From JAGLCY01 sp965369705 (GTDB taxonomy: Bacteria; Krumholzibacteriota; Krumholzibacteriia; LZORAL124-64-63), in NCBI GenBank assembly GCA_965369705.1, contig CBDURF010000116.1, positions 1 to 11,400 on the forward strand: a DNA stretch of 11,400 nt, in the 5' to 3' direction. Below, one piece after another: positions 1 through 5,867 of the stretch (position 1 is the first letter of the stretch; the number at the start of each line of letters is the position of its first letter). Both the position numbers and the translations under genes were made by a program. Under the pieces are notes generated by a model that was given only the letters and a program-made list of their open reading frames with translations, was not told the origin of the DNA and ran no database searches.

Positions 1-204
1 GCCCCACACGGCGAGAGCCCAGAACACCACGAGCCAGGTCGGAAAGTTGTAGAAGTAGTCGAGCTGGGCCTGCTCGAACTGGGCCATATAGGCTTCGTTT
101 CTGGTCTGGGTCATGAGGTAGTCGTAGGCTCCCATCATGTTCCAGAGCAACGTGATGATGCCGATGATCCAAAGGTGTTTGGGGGTGGCTTGGGCTTTTG
201 ACAT
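1..204 (-). CDS. Small integral membrane protein of unknown function, N-terminal part (runs off the window)
   Basis: The reverse strand encodes 68 residues from ATG at 204 to the window edge without a stop. A hydrophobic helix covers about residues 11-22 (LWIIGIITLLWN), followed by a polar stretch with MGAYDYLMTQTRN and then a second helix starting near residue 55 (PTWLVVFWALAVWG). This resembles a small family of proteins of roughly 150 residues, often labelled 'sugar transporter' in databases, for which I know no demonstrated function. GAGG lies 5 nt before the ATG, which supports the start. The gene appears to stand alone here: its upstream neighbour is 325 bp away on the same strand, and a promoter candidate lies in that gap. 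The C-terminal half is not visible, so the number of membrane helices cannot be given. The family match is from memory of sequence style. Confidence 0.7.
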   Translation of the reverse strand, partial: MSKAQATPKHLWIIGIITLLWNMMGAYDYLMTQTRNEAYMAQFEQAQLDYFYNFPTWLVVFWALAVWG

Positions 205-528
205 GGTTTCCTCAAATCGCTCACGTTTGGGTGCGGCGAGATCGGCGAAGATGGTATCAAGTATCGGCGAAATGTAAAGATCCCGACAACGGGGTGGGGG
301 TCATGGGTTACGGTCTACGTGAAGTCTTGTCGACAGGCAACCGTCTGGTCGAGTGACCTGCTTACCTTGCCCCGACTTCCCTAATATGCCGGGTCGGGTC
401 AGAGCAGCCGGGTTTTCGGGTCTTTGCTTTTCTTGGAATCTCCAGCTTAACAGGAACTTGATCCCCCCCGATCTGGATCCCAGACCAGGGGCGAAGATGA
501 AACACGATTTCCCTGACCCTCTTACGAG
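205..528. other. Intergenic stretch without a convincing gene
   Basis: Short open frames on both strands here (61 and 65 residues) have no ribosome-binding site and no recognisable composition, so I do not call them. Besides the promoter candidate at 251-278, it holds a hairpin at 466-491: TCTGG (472-476) pairs with CCAGA (480-484) around a 3-nt loop, and CCCC (466-469) can pair with GGGG (488-491) below an internal loop. The hairpin lies about 40 nt beyond the stop codon of the minus-strand gene at 529 and could mark its transcript end, but no T-run follows it. Confidence 0.5.
251..278 (-). promoter_or_regulatory. Candidate sigma-70-type promoter for the small membrane protein gene
   Basis: Read on the minus strand, TTTACA (273-278) is followed by a 16-bp spacer and TACCAT (251-256). 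The matches to the consensus boxes are 5/6 and 4/6. Transcription would start near 244, leaving a leader of about 40 nt before the ATG at 204. This is a motif match only. Confidence 0.35.
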
Positions 529-1266
529 CTACCGATAAAGACTCTTCACCGAGCCCCAAGTTTGGTCATCCACCAGCACCGGCTGATCATTCCATGGTTC
601 CCCGCAGGTTCCATTGACCATGACCACGGCTTTGGCCACAAATGGATCAACCGGACTCACCGTGGGAGTGTAGGGAAAGATCACCACGGAATAATCACCG
701 CACTGGGCGAAGCTGTGCAACACATCGGTCTGGAGCAGTTCGGTCATGACCTGGTCCACAAAAGCGTTCCGGGGAATGATCCCATACAGTTCCGAGTCGC
801 GGAAGAGATCGATCTCGATCGGGTCAGCCGCAGGGTCGCCCCCAACCATGGACCAGCCGTGAGTCGGTTCCCCGGGGACCAGCACCTGACCCACGCCCGA
901 AGAACTCACCGTGCCCAGAAAAGGCAGCTGACCAGTACGTGTGTCAAGGATTGCAGAAGAGGCAGCATTATTCGGCAGGCATTGAAAGTGTAAGTACTGA
1001 CTCTCAGATCCGAACATGACAAAGAAATCGCAATCAACGTAGTCGGTGATGACGGATCGAAGCTCATCATACGACGGGTAAGTGTGCTCACCCACCGGGT
1101 AAACCGACAATGTTTCCAGAACTTGCCCACTGCCCGGATATACCTGTCCCAGGATCATGACCGCAGTTATTTCGTGGTCTGAGCACTCGGCAGAGGCGGC
1201 CAGGGGAATCAGCAGGAAAAGCAACAAAAAAATGAATGACGGGGTACGGGGCAGAGACGATCTCAT
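529..1266 (-). CDS. Secreted protein of unknown family ending in the TWGxxKxLYR tag
   Basis: This 245-residue protein has a clear Sec signal peptide: a basic start, the hydrophobic run FIFLLLFLLIPLA at about 11-23, and cleavage after ASA (24-26). The mature part begins ECSDHEIT and carries five cysteines (in ECSD, VDCDF, FQCLP, AQCGD and GTCGE), which would suit disulfide bonding outside the cytoplasm. I recognise no known domain. The last ten residues are TWGSVKSLYR, ending directly at the stop codon. Seven of the ten are identical to a segment at the C-terminus of the divergent CAP-domain protein. The start at 1266 is supported by the signal peptide and by GGGAG 9 nt upstream. It is transcribed away from the CAP gene across a 310-bp shared spacer. 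Function is unknown; export across the inner membrane is well supported, and further sorting by the tail is inference. Confidence 0.75.
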   Translation of the reverse strand: MRSSLPRTPSFIFLLLFLLIPLAASAECSDHEITAVMILGQVYPGSGQVLETLSVYPVGEHTYPSYDELRSVITDYVDCDFFVMFGSESQYLHFQCLPNNAASSAILDTRTGQLPFLGTVSSSGVGQVLVPGEPTHGWSMVGGDPAADPIEIDLFRDSELYGIIPRNAFVDQVMTELLQTDVLHSFAQCGDYSVVIFPYTPTVSPVDPFVAKAVVMVNGTCGEPWNDQPVLVDDQTWGSVKSLYR

Positions 1267-1576
1267 AATGAGTTTCTCCCGTTTGTCCGAAAAGAGGATT
1301 CATTCCATCTCTTCGGTCATTGCCCCACCTGATATTCCTTTGCCGACCGATGAAGTCATTGGCAAACACAGGGTTTTGTAAAAAAATACAGATTTTCATG
1401 TTGCCGGTCAAGCGACATGTTGCTTCTCCCATTCCATCCATCCGGCCAATCCCTGTCTCAAAAACCCCCACTCGCTTGGCGGCGGAGTGGCACGTAGTTT
1501 GCTGCTTCGGAATCGGCAGCGCAAGATCGAGACCTCTGGGAAGGTGAACGTCCGAAATGGGCGTATGGCGGAACTA
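1267..1576. other. Shared upstream region of two divergent secreted-protein genes
   Basis: This spacer must hold the promoters of both the minus-strand gene (start 1266) and the plus-strand CAP gene (start about 1577). I found no strong -35/-10 pair. It contains an 8-bp direct repeat CATGTTGC at 1397-1404 and 1416-1423 (19-nt period), an A-rich segment at 1379-1387 inside a small TGTA/TACA inverted repeat, and a hairpin candidate where GCTGC (1501-1505) faces GCAGC (1516-1520). An in-frame GTG at 1487 would extend the CAP protein by 30 residues, but those would precede the signal peptide, so I treat that segment as non-coding. Confidence 0.4.
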
Positions 1577-2257
1577 ATGACGGGCAACATGCGCAACGGA
1601 ATTCGCAAATCGGCCGGCGTTCTCGTTGGCGTCCTGGCTCTGGTGTTCTTCAGCACAGGACCCGTGCACGCGCAGGCGACTCCGGGGGAATGTCTCAGCG
1701 CCGACGAAGCAACATTGGCCCAACTCATGAACGATTACCGTCAGGCCCAGGGTCTCGCGCAGGTACCGGTGACGGCCTCACTGACGGCGGTGGCGCAGTG
1801 GCACGTGTGGGATTTGGATGTCAATAATCCCCATGGCGGTCAATGTAATCTCCACAGCTGGTCGGATGGGTCACTCTGGACCCCAGTGTGCTACACAGCC
1901 GACCACGCGAACGCCCCCGGAATGTGGGACAAGCCCCGGGAAATCACCGGCAACGCATACACCGGCGACGGGTTCGAGATCGCCTACTGGACTTCGGGTA
2001 TCGCCAGCCCCGAGGGTGCCCTGAACGCATGGCAGAACAGTTCCGGTCACAACGATGTGATTCTCAACGCCGGGATATGGCGGCCCTACGATCCCTGGCC
2101 GGCGATGGGAGTTGGCATGCGGGCCGGCTACGCCGTGATCTGGTTCGGCGGTACGGCGGACCCCCAGGGAACGATCTCCGAGTGTGGCGGCACTCCCACG
2201 AGGCAGTTGACGTGGGGCGCCATCAAGGCACTCTACCGTTCACAAGGCTCCGAATAG
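1577..2257 (+). CDS. Secreted CAP/SCP (PR1-like) domain protein with the TWGxxKxLYR tag
   Basis: The protein of 226 residues has a signal peptide (about 1-32, cleavage after VHA) and a CAP/SCP fold from about 40 to 195. CAP hallmarks visible are the first helix ATLAQLMNDYRQAQGL, the HSWSD segment with H93, the GFEIAYW segment with E134 where the family has GENIA, and the WQNSSGHNDVILN segment with H158, followed by the beta strands MGVGMRAGYAVIWFG. H93, E134 and H158 fit the conserved His/acidic cavity. Bacterial CAP proteins are secreted and mostly of unknown activity. Four cysteines remain in the mature protein. Residues 212-221 are TWGAIKALYR, followed by SQGSE and the stop. The start is uncertain: ATGs at 1565, 1577 and 1589 are in frame. 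I chose 1577 because GGCGGA lies 4 nt upstream; 1589 gives an equally good signal peptide. It diverges from the gene at 529-1266. Confidence 0.85.
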   Translation: MTGNMRNGIRKSAGVLVGVLALVFFSTGPVHAQATPGECLSADEATLAQLMNDYRQAQGLAQVPVTASLTAVAQWHVWDLDVNNPHGGQCNLHSWSDGSLWTPVCYTADHANAPGMWDKPREITGNAYTGDGFEIAYWTSGIASPEGALNAWQNSSGHNDVILNAGIWRPYDPWPAMGVGMRAGYAVIWFGGTADPQGTISECGGTPTRQLTWGAIKALYRSQGSE

Positions 2258-2451
2258 CTGTTGTCCTTCCCCATTTTCATCCGGGTCAATCCCCTCCCCA
2301 TCGAACACACCCGATCGTTTACAATGCCGTCATGGCATGCTAAGGTTGTCGCATGGATGGCAACGGTTTATGGGATGTTCTGTGGGTGAAAAAGCTTTCG
2401 TCCTATCCCATTTTACAAGCAAATCTGCGACCCAACCGAGCGGGGAATACC

Positions 2452-3105
2452 ATGAGAACACGCGTCCTGTCTCTCGCGATTGTAGCTGTGGTACTGGTGT
2501 CCTGGGGGACCGCCCTCGGTCAGGCTCCCCTGAAGTTCGGGGTCAAGGTCGGACTAAGCGTTTCCCGCCTTAAGGTGAGCAACCAGTGGGACTTTTTGGA
2601 TTCCAGGACGGCCCTGGCCGGCGGTGGTTTCCTGGTGATCGACTTGCCCGGCTTTTGGGCGATCCAGGCCGAGGCGCTCTACGTCCCGAAGGGTGCGACA
2701 GACGAGATCTCCGGCACGGACGAGAATGGATTACCCACTGGTATATTCACGATGACCTACCAGATCAATTACCTGGAGATCCCCGTCCTTGTCAGGGCTT
2801 CCCTCGGCTCGAGTCCGGTGTACTTGATAGCCGGCCCCGCATTGGCCTTCAAACTGTCCAGTAAGATAACCAACGGCGACATGCCCGAGATCCTTCAAGA
2901 TCCCATAGCCGGCGATCAAGACTGGGAGGGACTGACGGACACCGATTTCGGCCTGGTCTTCGGCGTCGGCGCAGCGCTGCCCACAGGGTTCGGCGAGATC
3001 GTTTTCGACGCCCGCTACACCATGGGGATGTCGAACATCGACGACACGGGAGGCTGGGAGACCAAGAACGGCGCCTTCCTTTTGATGGCCGGAGTCGCCT
3101 TCTGA
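2452..3105 (+). CDS. Outer-membrane beta-barrel protein (PorT-like)
   Basis: This 217-residue protein has a signal peptide (about 1-24, MRTRVLSLAIVAVVLVSW then TALGQ) and a series of alternating polar/hydrophobic strands typical of a small barrel: FGVKVGLSVSRLKV, FWAIQAEALYVPKG, YQINYLEIPVLVRASL, PVYLIAGPALAFKLSS, DFGLVFGVGAALPTGFGEIVFDARYTMGM, and a last strand ending in phenylalanine (FLLMAGVAF). The segment YLEIPVLVR plus a terminal F is characteristic of PorT-type 'outer membrane beta-barrel' proteins, for which no single substrate can be given. The start at 2452 is chosen because GGGGA lies about 5 nt upstream and the signal peptide begins there; an in-frame ATG at 2353 would add 33 residues without a signal-like composition. 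It stands alone, 194 bp after the CAP gene, and is convergent with the next gene. Confidence 0.8.
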   Translation: MRTRVLSLAIVAVVLVSWGTALGQAPLKFGVKVGLSVSRLKVSNQWDFLDSRTALAGGGFLVIDLPGFWAIQAEALYVPKGATDEISGTDENGLPTGIFTMTYQINYLEIPVLVRASLGSSPVYLIAGPALAFKLSSKITNGDMPEILQDPIAGDQDWEGLTDTDFGLVFGVGAALPTGFGEIVFDARYTMGMSNIDDTGGWETKNGAFLLMAGVAF

Positions 3106-3241
3106 CCGGACGGTGCCGACGGCGGACCTGGAAGCGATCCGGGAGAAATGCGAGGGCCACCCACCGGAATTCCTGTTCATTCCGGGCGAGGGCCACACCT
3201 CGATGAACCGGTTCAAGGAGTCCGGGGGCCTTCCCTCCTTC
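3086..3241 (+). pseudogene. Possible remnant of an alpha/beta hydrolase C-terminus
   Basis: In the frame beginning after a stop at 3083-3085, the gap between the barrel gene and the DUF3857 gene reads DRTVPTADLEAIREKC, then PEFLFIPGEGHTSMNRFK, then GGLPSFLGQ. The order (an Asp in a D-x-x-V-P loop, a helix, a hydrophobic strand, then GxGH) is that of the acid and histidine end of the alpha/beta hydrolase catalytic triad. No start codon, nucleophile part or upstream hydrolase sequence is present, and the frame then runs antisense into the next gene. It would therefore be a decayed leftover and not a working gene. A stem (AAGGAG 3215-3220 with CTCCTT 3235-3240) near its end may help end one of the two convergent transcripts. 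A chance resemblance is possible given only about 46 residues. Confidence 0.35.
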
Positions 3242-4696
3242 TTAGGGCAATATGATCCACTCCGACCAGTCTTCCTGGTCCAGCAGGCTGTTAAAGATCG
3301 CCGAGCCGCTCTCCGGATTCCCCGACGACCTGGAGGAAGCCTCGATGGCCAGCTCCCGGAACGACTCCTTCAGATCCGGTTGGGTGGACAGGGCGTTCAG
3401 GCCCCTCAGACCCGCGGGCAGTTCTCCAGGGGGGCAGGGCTTCGTGGTCGGCACGTAGTAACGGACGGGATCGCCCTCAAGGACGATGATGTAATCCGTG
3501 AACTGGTTCATGGTGCAGGCCGTCCGGTCGATGCTGCCCAGCTGCCGGTCGCGGCTCAGCAGCACATCCACGGACAGATCCAACGACAGACACATGGTGT
3601 ACATCAGGGCGGATTTGCCGAACCGGGTGGCCTCGCGGCGGACCAGGATGTCCTCGAGCTTCGAGGAATGGTAGTCGTCGAAGAAACAGACCAGCTTGAT
3701 GTCGTCCTGGATGAAGTTGTACAGGGCGTCGGCCTTTTCGGCGTCGGTTGTCAGATCCGCAGTCAGCTCCCGGGCCCTGGCCTTCACCACGGCGGTTTTC
3801 TCCTGGAGTCGGGTCCGGTAACCCGAGGCGTACACGGCCACCATGTTCCACGAGGCGGTTTCCATCCAGGCCCCGGCCATTTCGTTGTATTGGGCCTTGG
3901 GGTAGATCATCAGATACGGCTGGTATTCGTAGAAGAGGGGCGCGTCGTCACCCTTCTTGTCGGCGGGGATGTCCACCACGGTGAACTTCACGTCGATGGG
4001 ATAGTGGTCCTTCTCCTCGTAGACCTTCTTGGCGTACTTCTTCCGCACCAGATTGTGGCCCATGAATTCGAGGCTGAAATGGCCGCCGGTCTTGACCCGC
4101 GTGTTACACAGCATCACGGGCAGGTCGCCGCCCAGACGCAAGTAGGATCCCGTGTAGGGATGATCCTCTGTGGACTCGACCGAGTAGCAGACGATGTCGC
4201 CCTTTTCCAGTTCGGGGAACGTAAAGACGACATCCTGGGGACTTTGACCACCGGTCTTGTCGATACGCCAACTGCTCTCGTCCAGGCGGATCACCTTGCC
4301 GTCCCGCCAGATCCAGCCGCCCATGTATTCAATCTCCGCCTCGGCTGAATAACACAGGGTCCGTGTCCGGATCAGTTCGAACTCCGGGTCGTTGATCAGC
4401 AAAACGAAATTGTGGATGGCGAGATGGGATTTCTGTTCCGAGTCGAAATCGAGACACCGGCGCAGAACGACGGCGGGTTCTTTGTCCAAGCCGGCCTTCT
4501 TCTCCATTTTCTTTTCGAGTTGACCCACGAGTTTTTTGATCTGGGCGTCATCCCGCTTGGCCGCCGTGCGGTCCGGTGTGGCTGCACCGGCCGGGTTGGC
4601 TGCCAAAAAAACCGCCAGGAAGGCGGTCAGGGTAAGCACGGTGATCAGGTTACGCGGATGGAAATGGAATCGAGTCATACCAGTTCGGAGGGCCAT
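3242..4696 (-). CDS. DUF3857 / transglutaminase-fold protein, probably catalytically inactive
   Basis: This 484-residue exported protein has a signal peptide (about 1-38, hydrophobic LITVLTLTAFLAVFLAA, cleavage near AGA). A DUF3857-like beta-rich domain covers about 75-270, with the family phrases RDGKVIRLDESSW and FTFPELEKGDIVCYSVEST. A transglutaminase-like region follows at about 315-435 (ADALYNFIQDDIKLV through GELPAGLRGLNAL). In active relatives the triad lies in G-x-C-x-D-K, F-N-H and D-P-T. Here the aligned segments read TRFGKSALM (R358 at the Cys position), FTD (D401 at the His position) and YYVPTT (V415 at the Asp position), so all three residues seem replaced. It is also shorter than the roughly 600 residues usual for such proteins and lacks a C-terminal extension. 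AAGGGGGAA about 5 nt before the ATG at 4696 supports the start over the internal ATG at codon 7. Role unknown; a periplasmic scaffold or binding role is inference. Confidence 0.75.
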   Translation of the reverse strand: MALRTGMTRFHFHPRNLITVLTLTAFLAVFLAANPAGAATPDRTAAKRDDAQIKKLVGQLEKKMEKKAGLDKEPAVVLRRCLDFDSEQKSHLAIHNFVLLINDPEFELIRTRTLCYSAEAEIEYMGGWIWRDGKVIRLDESSWRIDKTGGQSPQDVVFTFPELEKGDIVCYSVESTEDHPYTGSYLRLGGDLPVMLCNTRVKTGGHFSLEFMGHNLVRKKYAKKVYEEKDHYPIDVKFTVVDIPADKKGDDAPLFYEYQPYLMIYPKAQYNEMAGAWMETASWNMVAVYASGYRTRLQEKTAVVKARARELTADLTTDAEKADALYNFIQDDIKLVCFFDDYHSSKLEDILVRREATRFGKSALMYTMCLSLDLSVDVLLSRDRQLGSIDRTACTMNQFTDYIIVLEGDPVRYYVPTTKPCPPGELPAGLRGLNALSTQPDLKESFRELAIEASSRSSGNPESGSAIFNSLLDQEDWSEWIILP

Positions 4697-4747
4697 GATG
4701 ATTCCCCCTTTGGATCGGTTCTTGGTTTCCGGGGAGGTCCGGAACTG

Positions 4748-4776
4748 ATCATGCCAGATTGACGGGAAGATTTCAA
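4748..4776 (-). promoter_or_regulatory. Candidate sigma-70-type promoter for the DUF3857 gene
   Basis: On the minus strand TTGAAA (4771-4776) and CATGAT (4748-4753) are separated by exactly 17 bp, matching the consensus at 5/6 and 4/6 positions. Transcription would begin near 4741 and give a leader of about 45 nt to the ATG at 4696. A run of nine G (4799-4807 on the plus strand) lies about 23 bp upstream of the -35 box. Motif match only. Confidence 0.45.
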
Positions 4777-4809
4777 CCGTGTGGCGAGATGTTTTGGTGG
4801 GGGGGGGCT

Positions 4810-5135
4810 GTGACCCTGAACCGTTCGTGGATAAAAACGGTCGGCGAAGACCCCTCGGGGGCCTTCGCCTTCCTCCTTGTCCCCCTTGCGATGTTTGAGG
4901 CGACTGTGTTGAAATGGCCCCAAGCTCGGCCTTGCCAAGCCGTCTTGGCGGAAGGGGGGGAATCCAGACTCGTCGGTTGCCTCCTGGAGCTCGCCCAACA
5001 CCAGCAAGGCAGCGAAAAAATGGACGCCCCCCTTTATTCCGCCTGTCATTTTCACTGGTCCCTTTTGCGCGGGACCAAAGGTTCTCGTCAGGTAATGACG
5101 CCTCAACTGCGGAATCGACGGAAAATAAATGGGAA
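4810..5135. other. Non-coding stretch with three hairpins between the sigma-factor and DUF3857 genes
   Basis: The open frames here (126 residues plus, and part of a 266-residue minus frame that overlaps the sigma gene) look like shadows: they lack a ribosome-binding site and recognisable motifs. Besides the hairpin at 4843-4869, GCCAAG (4934-4939) pairs with CTTGGC (4944-4949) around CCGT, extendable by CCTT/AAGG with a two-G bulge. TGGTCCC (5056-5062) pairs perfectly with GGGACCA (5071-5077) around an 8-nt loop. There are also runs of nine and seven G (4799-4807, 4954-4960). It could be a structured 3' untranslated region, a small RNA, or copies of a genomic repeat. Confidence 0.4.
4843..4869 (-). 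terminator. Hairpin with T-run, candidate intrinsic terminator of the sigma-factor transcript
   Basis: GGCGAAG (4843-4849) pairs with CTTCGCC (4863-4869), and CCCC (4851-4854) with GGGG (4857-4860), around a 2-nt loop with a small internal loop. On the minus strand the hairpin is followed after 5 nt by TTTTT (4833-4837). It lies about 265 nt beyond the sigma-factor stop codon, and there is no other minus-strand gene between. The 5-nt offset to the T-run makes it imperfect. Confidence 0.4.
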
Positions 5136-5708
5136 TTAATTCTGATCCAGTAGGGATTCGTGGGTTCGCAACCTGACCATGCCCTCGTAAAGCCGGGATT
5201 TGACCAGGGGTTCGGGCAGATCGAGTACCTCGGCTATCTCGGTCCGGGAAAGGTCCTCGGCATAACGAAGATGCAGGACTTCCCGTTGGTTTTCCGGCAA
5301 TTCGGCCAGGGCAAGCTTGAGATGGGCCCGTTGTTCCCGGCGCACCAGCCGGGTCAGGCAGCCGGTCAGGTCGGCGTCGAGTCGCGAGGCAGTGGGCAGG
5401 TCCTGGTCGTCGCGCCGGCGGCCTCGCGCGCGGATCACGTCCAGGCAGCGGTTGCGGGCGATCTTGTAGATCCACGCCCGGAAATTCACGGGCAGGGCGT
5501 TGTTCTTCAGGACGCGCAGGAAAACCTCCTGCACTATGTCCTTGGCTTCGTCCTGGCTGCCAAGGTACCGGAAGCTGAACCGCATCAGCGGCGGTTGATA
5601 GAGATCACAGAGCAGTTTTCCGGCGTCGGCGTCCCCATCGCGCAGACGGGCCACCAGGGCGGGGGTCAGTTCAGCAAGGGAATGGGGGGTGGTTTGCGGT
5701 TCGCACAT
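5136..5708 (-). CDS. ECF-type RNA polymerase sigma factor
   Basis: This 190-residue protein has both domains of an extracytoplasmic-function sigma-70 factor. Region 2 covers about 36-100, with LYQPPLMRFSFRYLG, the core-binding helix SQDEAKDIVQEVFLRVLKN and the -10-recognition helix RAWIYKIARNRCLDVIRARGRR. Region 4 covers about 132-182, with LAELPENQREVLHLRYAEDLS and the helix-turn-helix TEIAEVLDLPEPLVKSRLYEGMVRLR. There is no extra C-terminal domain. In-frame ATGs exist at 5738, 5723 and 5708; I chose 5708 because GGAAGG lies 7 nt before it, while 5738 has no good site and is preceded by a TATAGT-like box. It diverges from a membrane kinase that carries a zinc-finger anti-sigma-like N-terminus, which is the likely partner. 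The acidic residues of the region 2 core-binding helix are retained, so it does not show the obvious loss seen in some kinase-activated ECF factors. Confidence 0.9.
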   Translation of the reverse strand: MCEPQTTPHSLAELTPALVARLRDGDADAGKLLCDLYQPPLMRFSFRYLGSQDEAKDIVQEVFLRVLKNNALPVNFRAWIYKIARNRCLDVIRARGRRRDDQDLPTASRLDADLTGCLTRLVRREQRAHLKLALAELPENQREVLHLRYAEDLSRTEIAEVLDLPEPLVKSRLYEGMVRLRTHESLLDQN

Positions 5709-5766
5709 GGCTGGACCTTCCATCAGGATATCTTCCATCCACTATAACACCGCCGCAGCCGTTTCG

Positions 5767-5783
5767 ACGGAAACTTTTTCCGT
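5767..5783. promoter_or_regulatory. Perfect inverted repeat between the sigma-factor and kinase genes
   Basis: ACGGAAA (5767-5773), CTT (5774-5776), TTTCCGT (5777-5783): a 7-bp perfect inverted repeat in the 159-bp divergent spacer. It lies just upstream of the kinase promoter candidate and about 20 bp upstream of a TATAGT-like box (5741-5746, minus strand) before the sigma gene. Both strands therefore read GGAAA, similar to the GGAA core of many ECF -35 elements. It could be an operator or a divergent autoregulated promoter. I could not match a convincing ECF -10 box. Confidence 0.4.
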
Positions 5784-5789
5784 TGTTTT

Positions 5790-5818
5790 TTCACTTTTTC
5801 AGCTGGATAAGGTAGAAT
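5790..5818 (+). promoter_or_regulatory. Candidate promoter of the kinase-lipoprotein transcript
   Basis: TTCACT (5790-5795), a 17-bp spacer and TAGAAT (5813-5818) match the sigma-70 boxes at 4/6 and 5/6 positions. Transcription from near 5825 gives a leader of about 43 nt to the ATG at 5868. It would exclude the in-frame ATG at 5817, which falls inside the -10 box. Confidence 0.35.
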
Positions 5819-5867
5819 GCTGGTGGTGATTCTTGCGATTGTCCACTTTTCCACCGAAGGCAGGACA

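Noticed and set aside
1487..1576. GTG start extending the CAP protein by 30 residues
   Set aside because: The extra residues are arginine-rich and would sit before an otherwise complete signal peptide, which starts at one of the later ATGs.
2320..2338. TACAAT box and ATGCC/GGCAT inverted repeat before the barrel gene
   Set aside because: No acceptable -35 box lies 16-18 bp upstream and the repeat arms are only 5 bp, so it is not distinguishable from chance.
3113..4348. 411-residue plus-strand open frame opposite the DUF3857 gene
   Set aside because: It is antisense to a well-supported gene, has low-complexity Gly/Val/His-rich translation and no family motifs; long antisense frames are common in GC-rich DNA. 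Only its first part, outside the DUF3857 gene, was kept as a hydrolase-like remnant.
4675..5475. 266-residue minus-strand frame across the spacer and the end of the sigma gene
   Set aside because: It overlaps sigma region 4 in another frame, shows no domain, and the spacer part is better explained by hairpins.
5817..5867. Upstream ATG for the kinase
   Set aside because: It lies inside the promoter -10 candidate and lacks a ribosome site, whereas ATG at 5868 has AAGG at good distance and begins directly with the zinc-finger motif.
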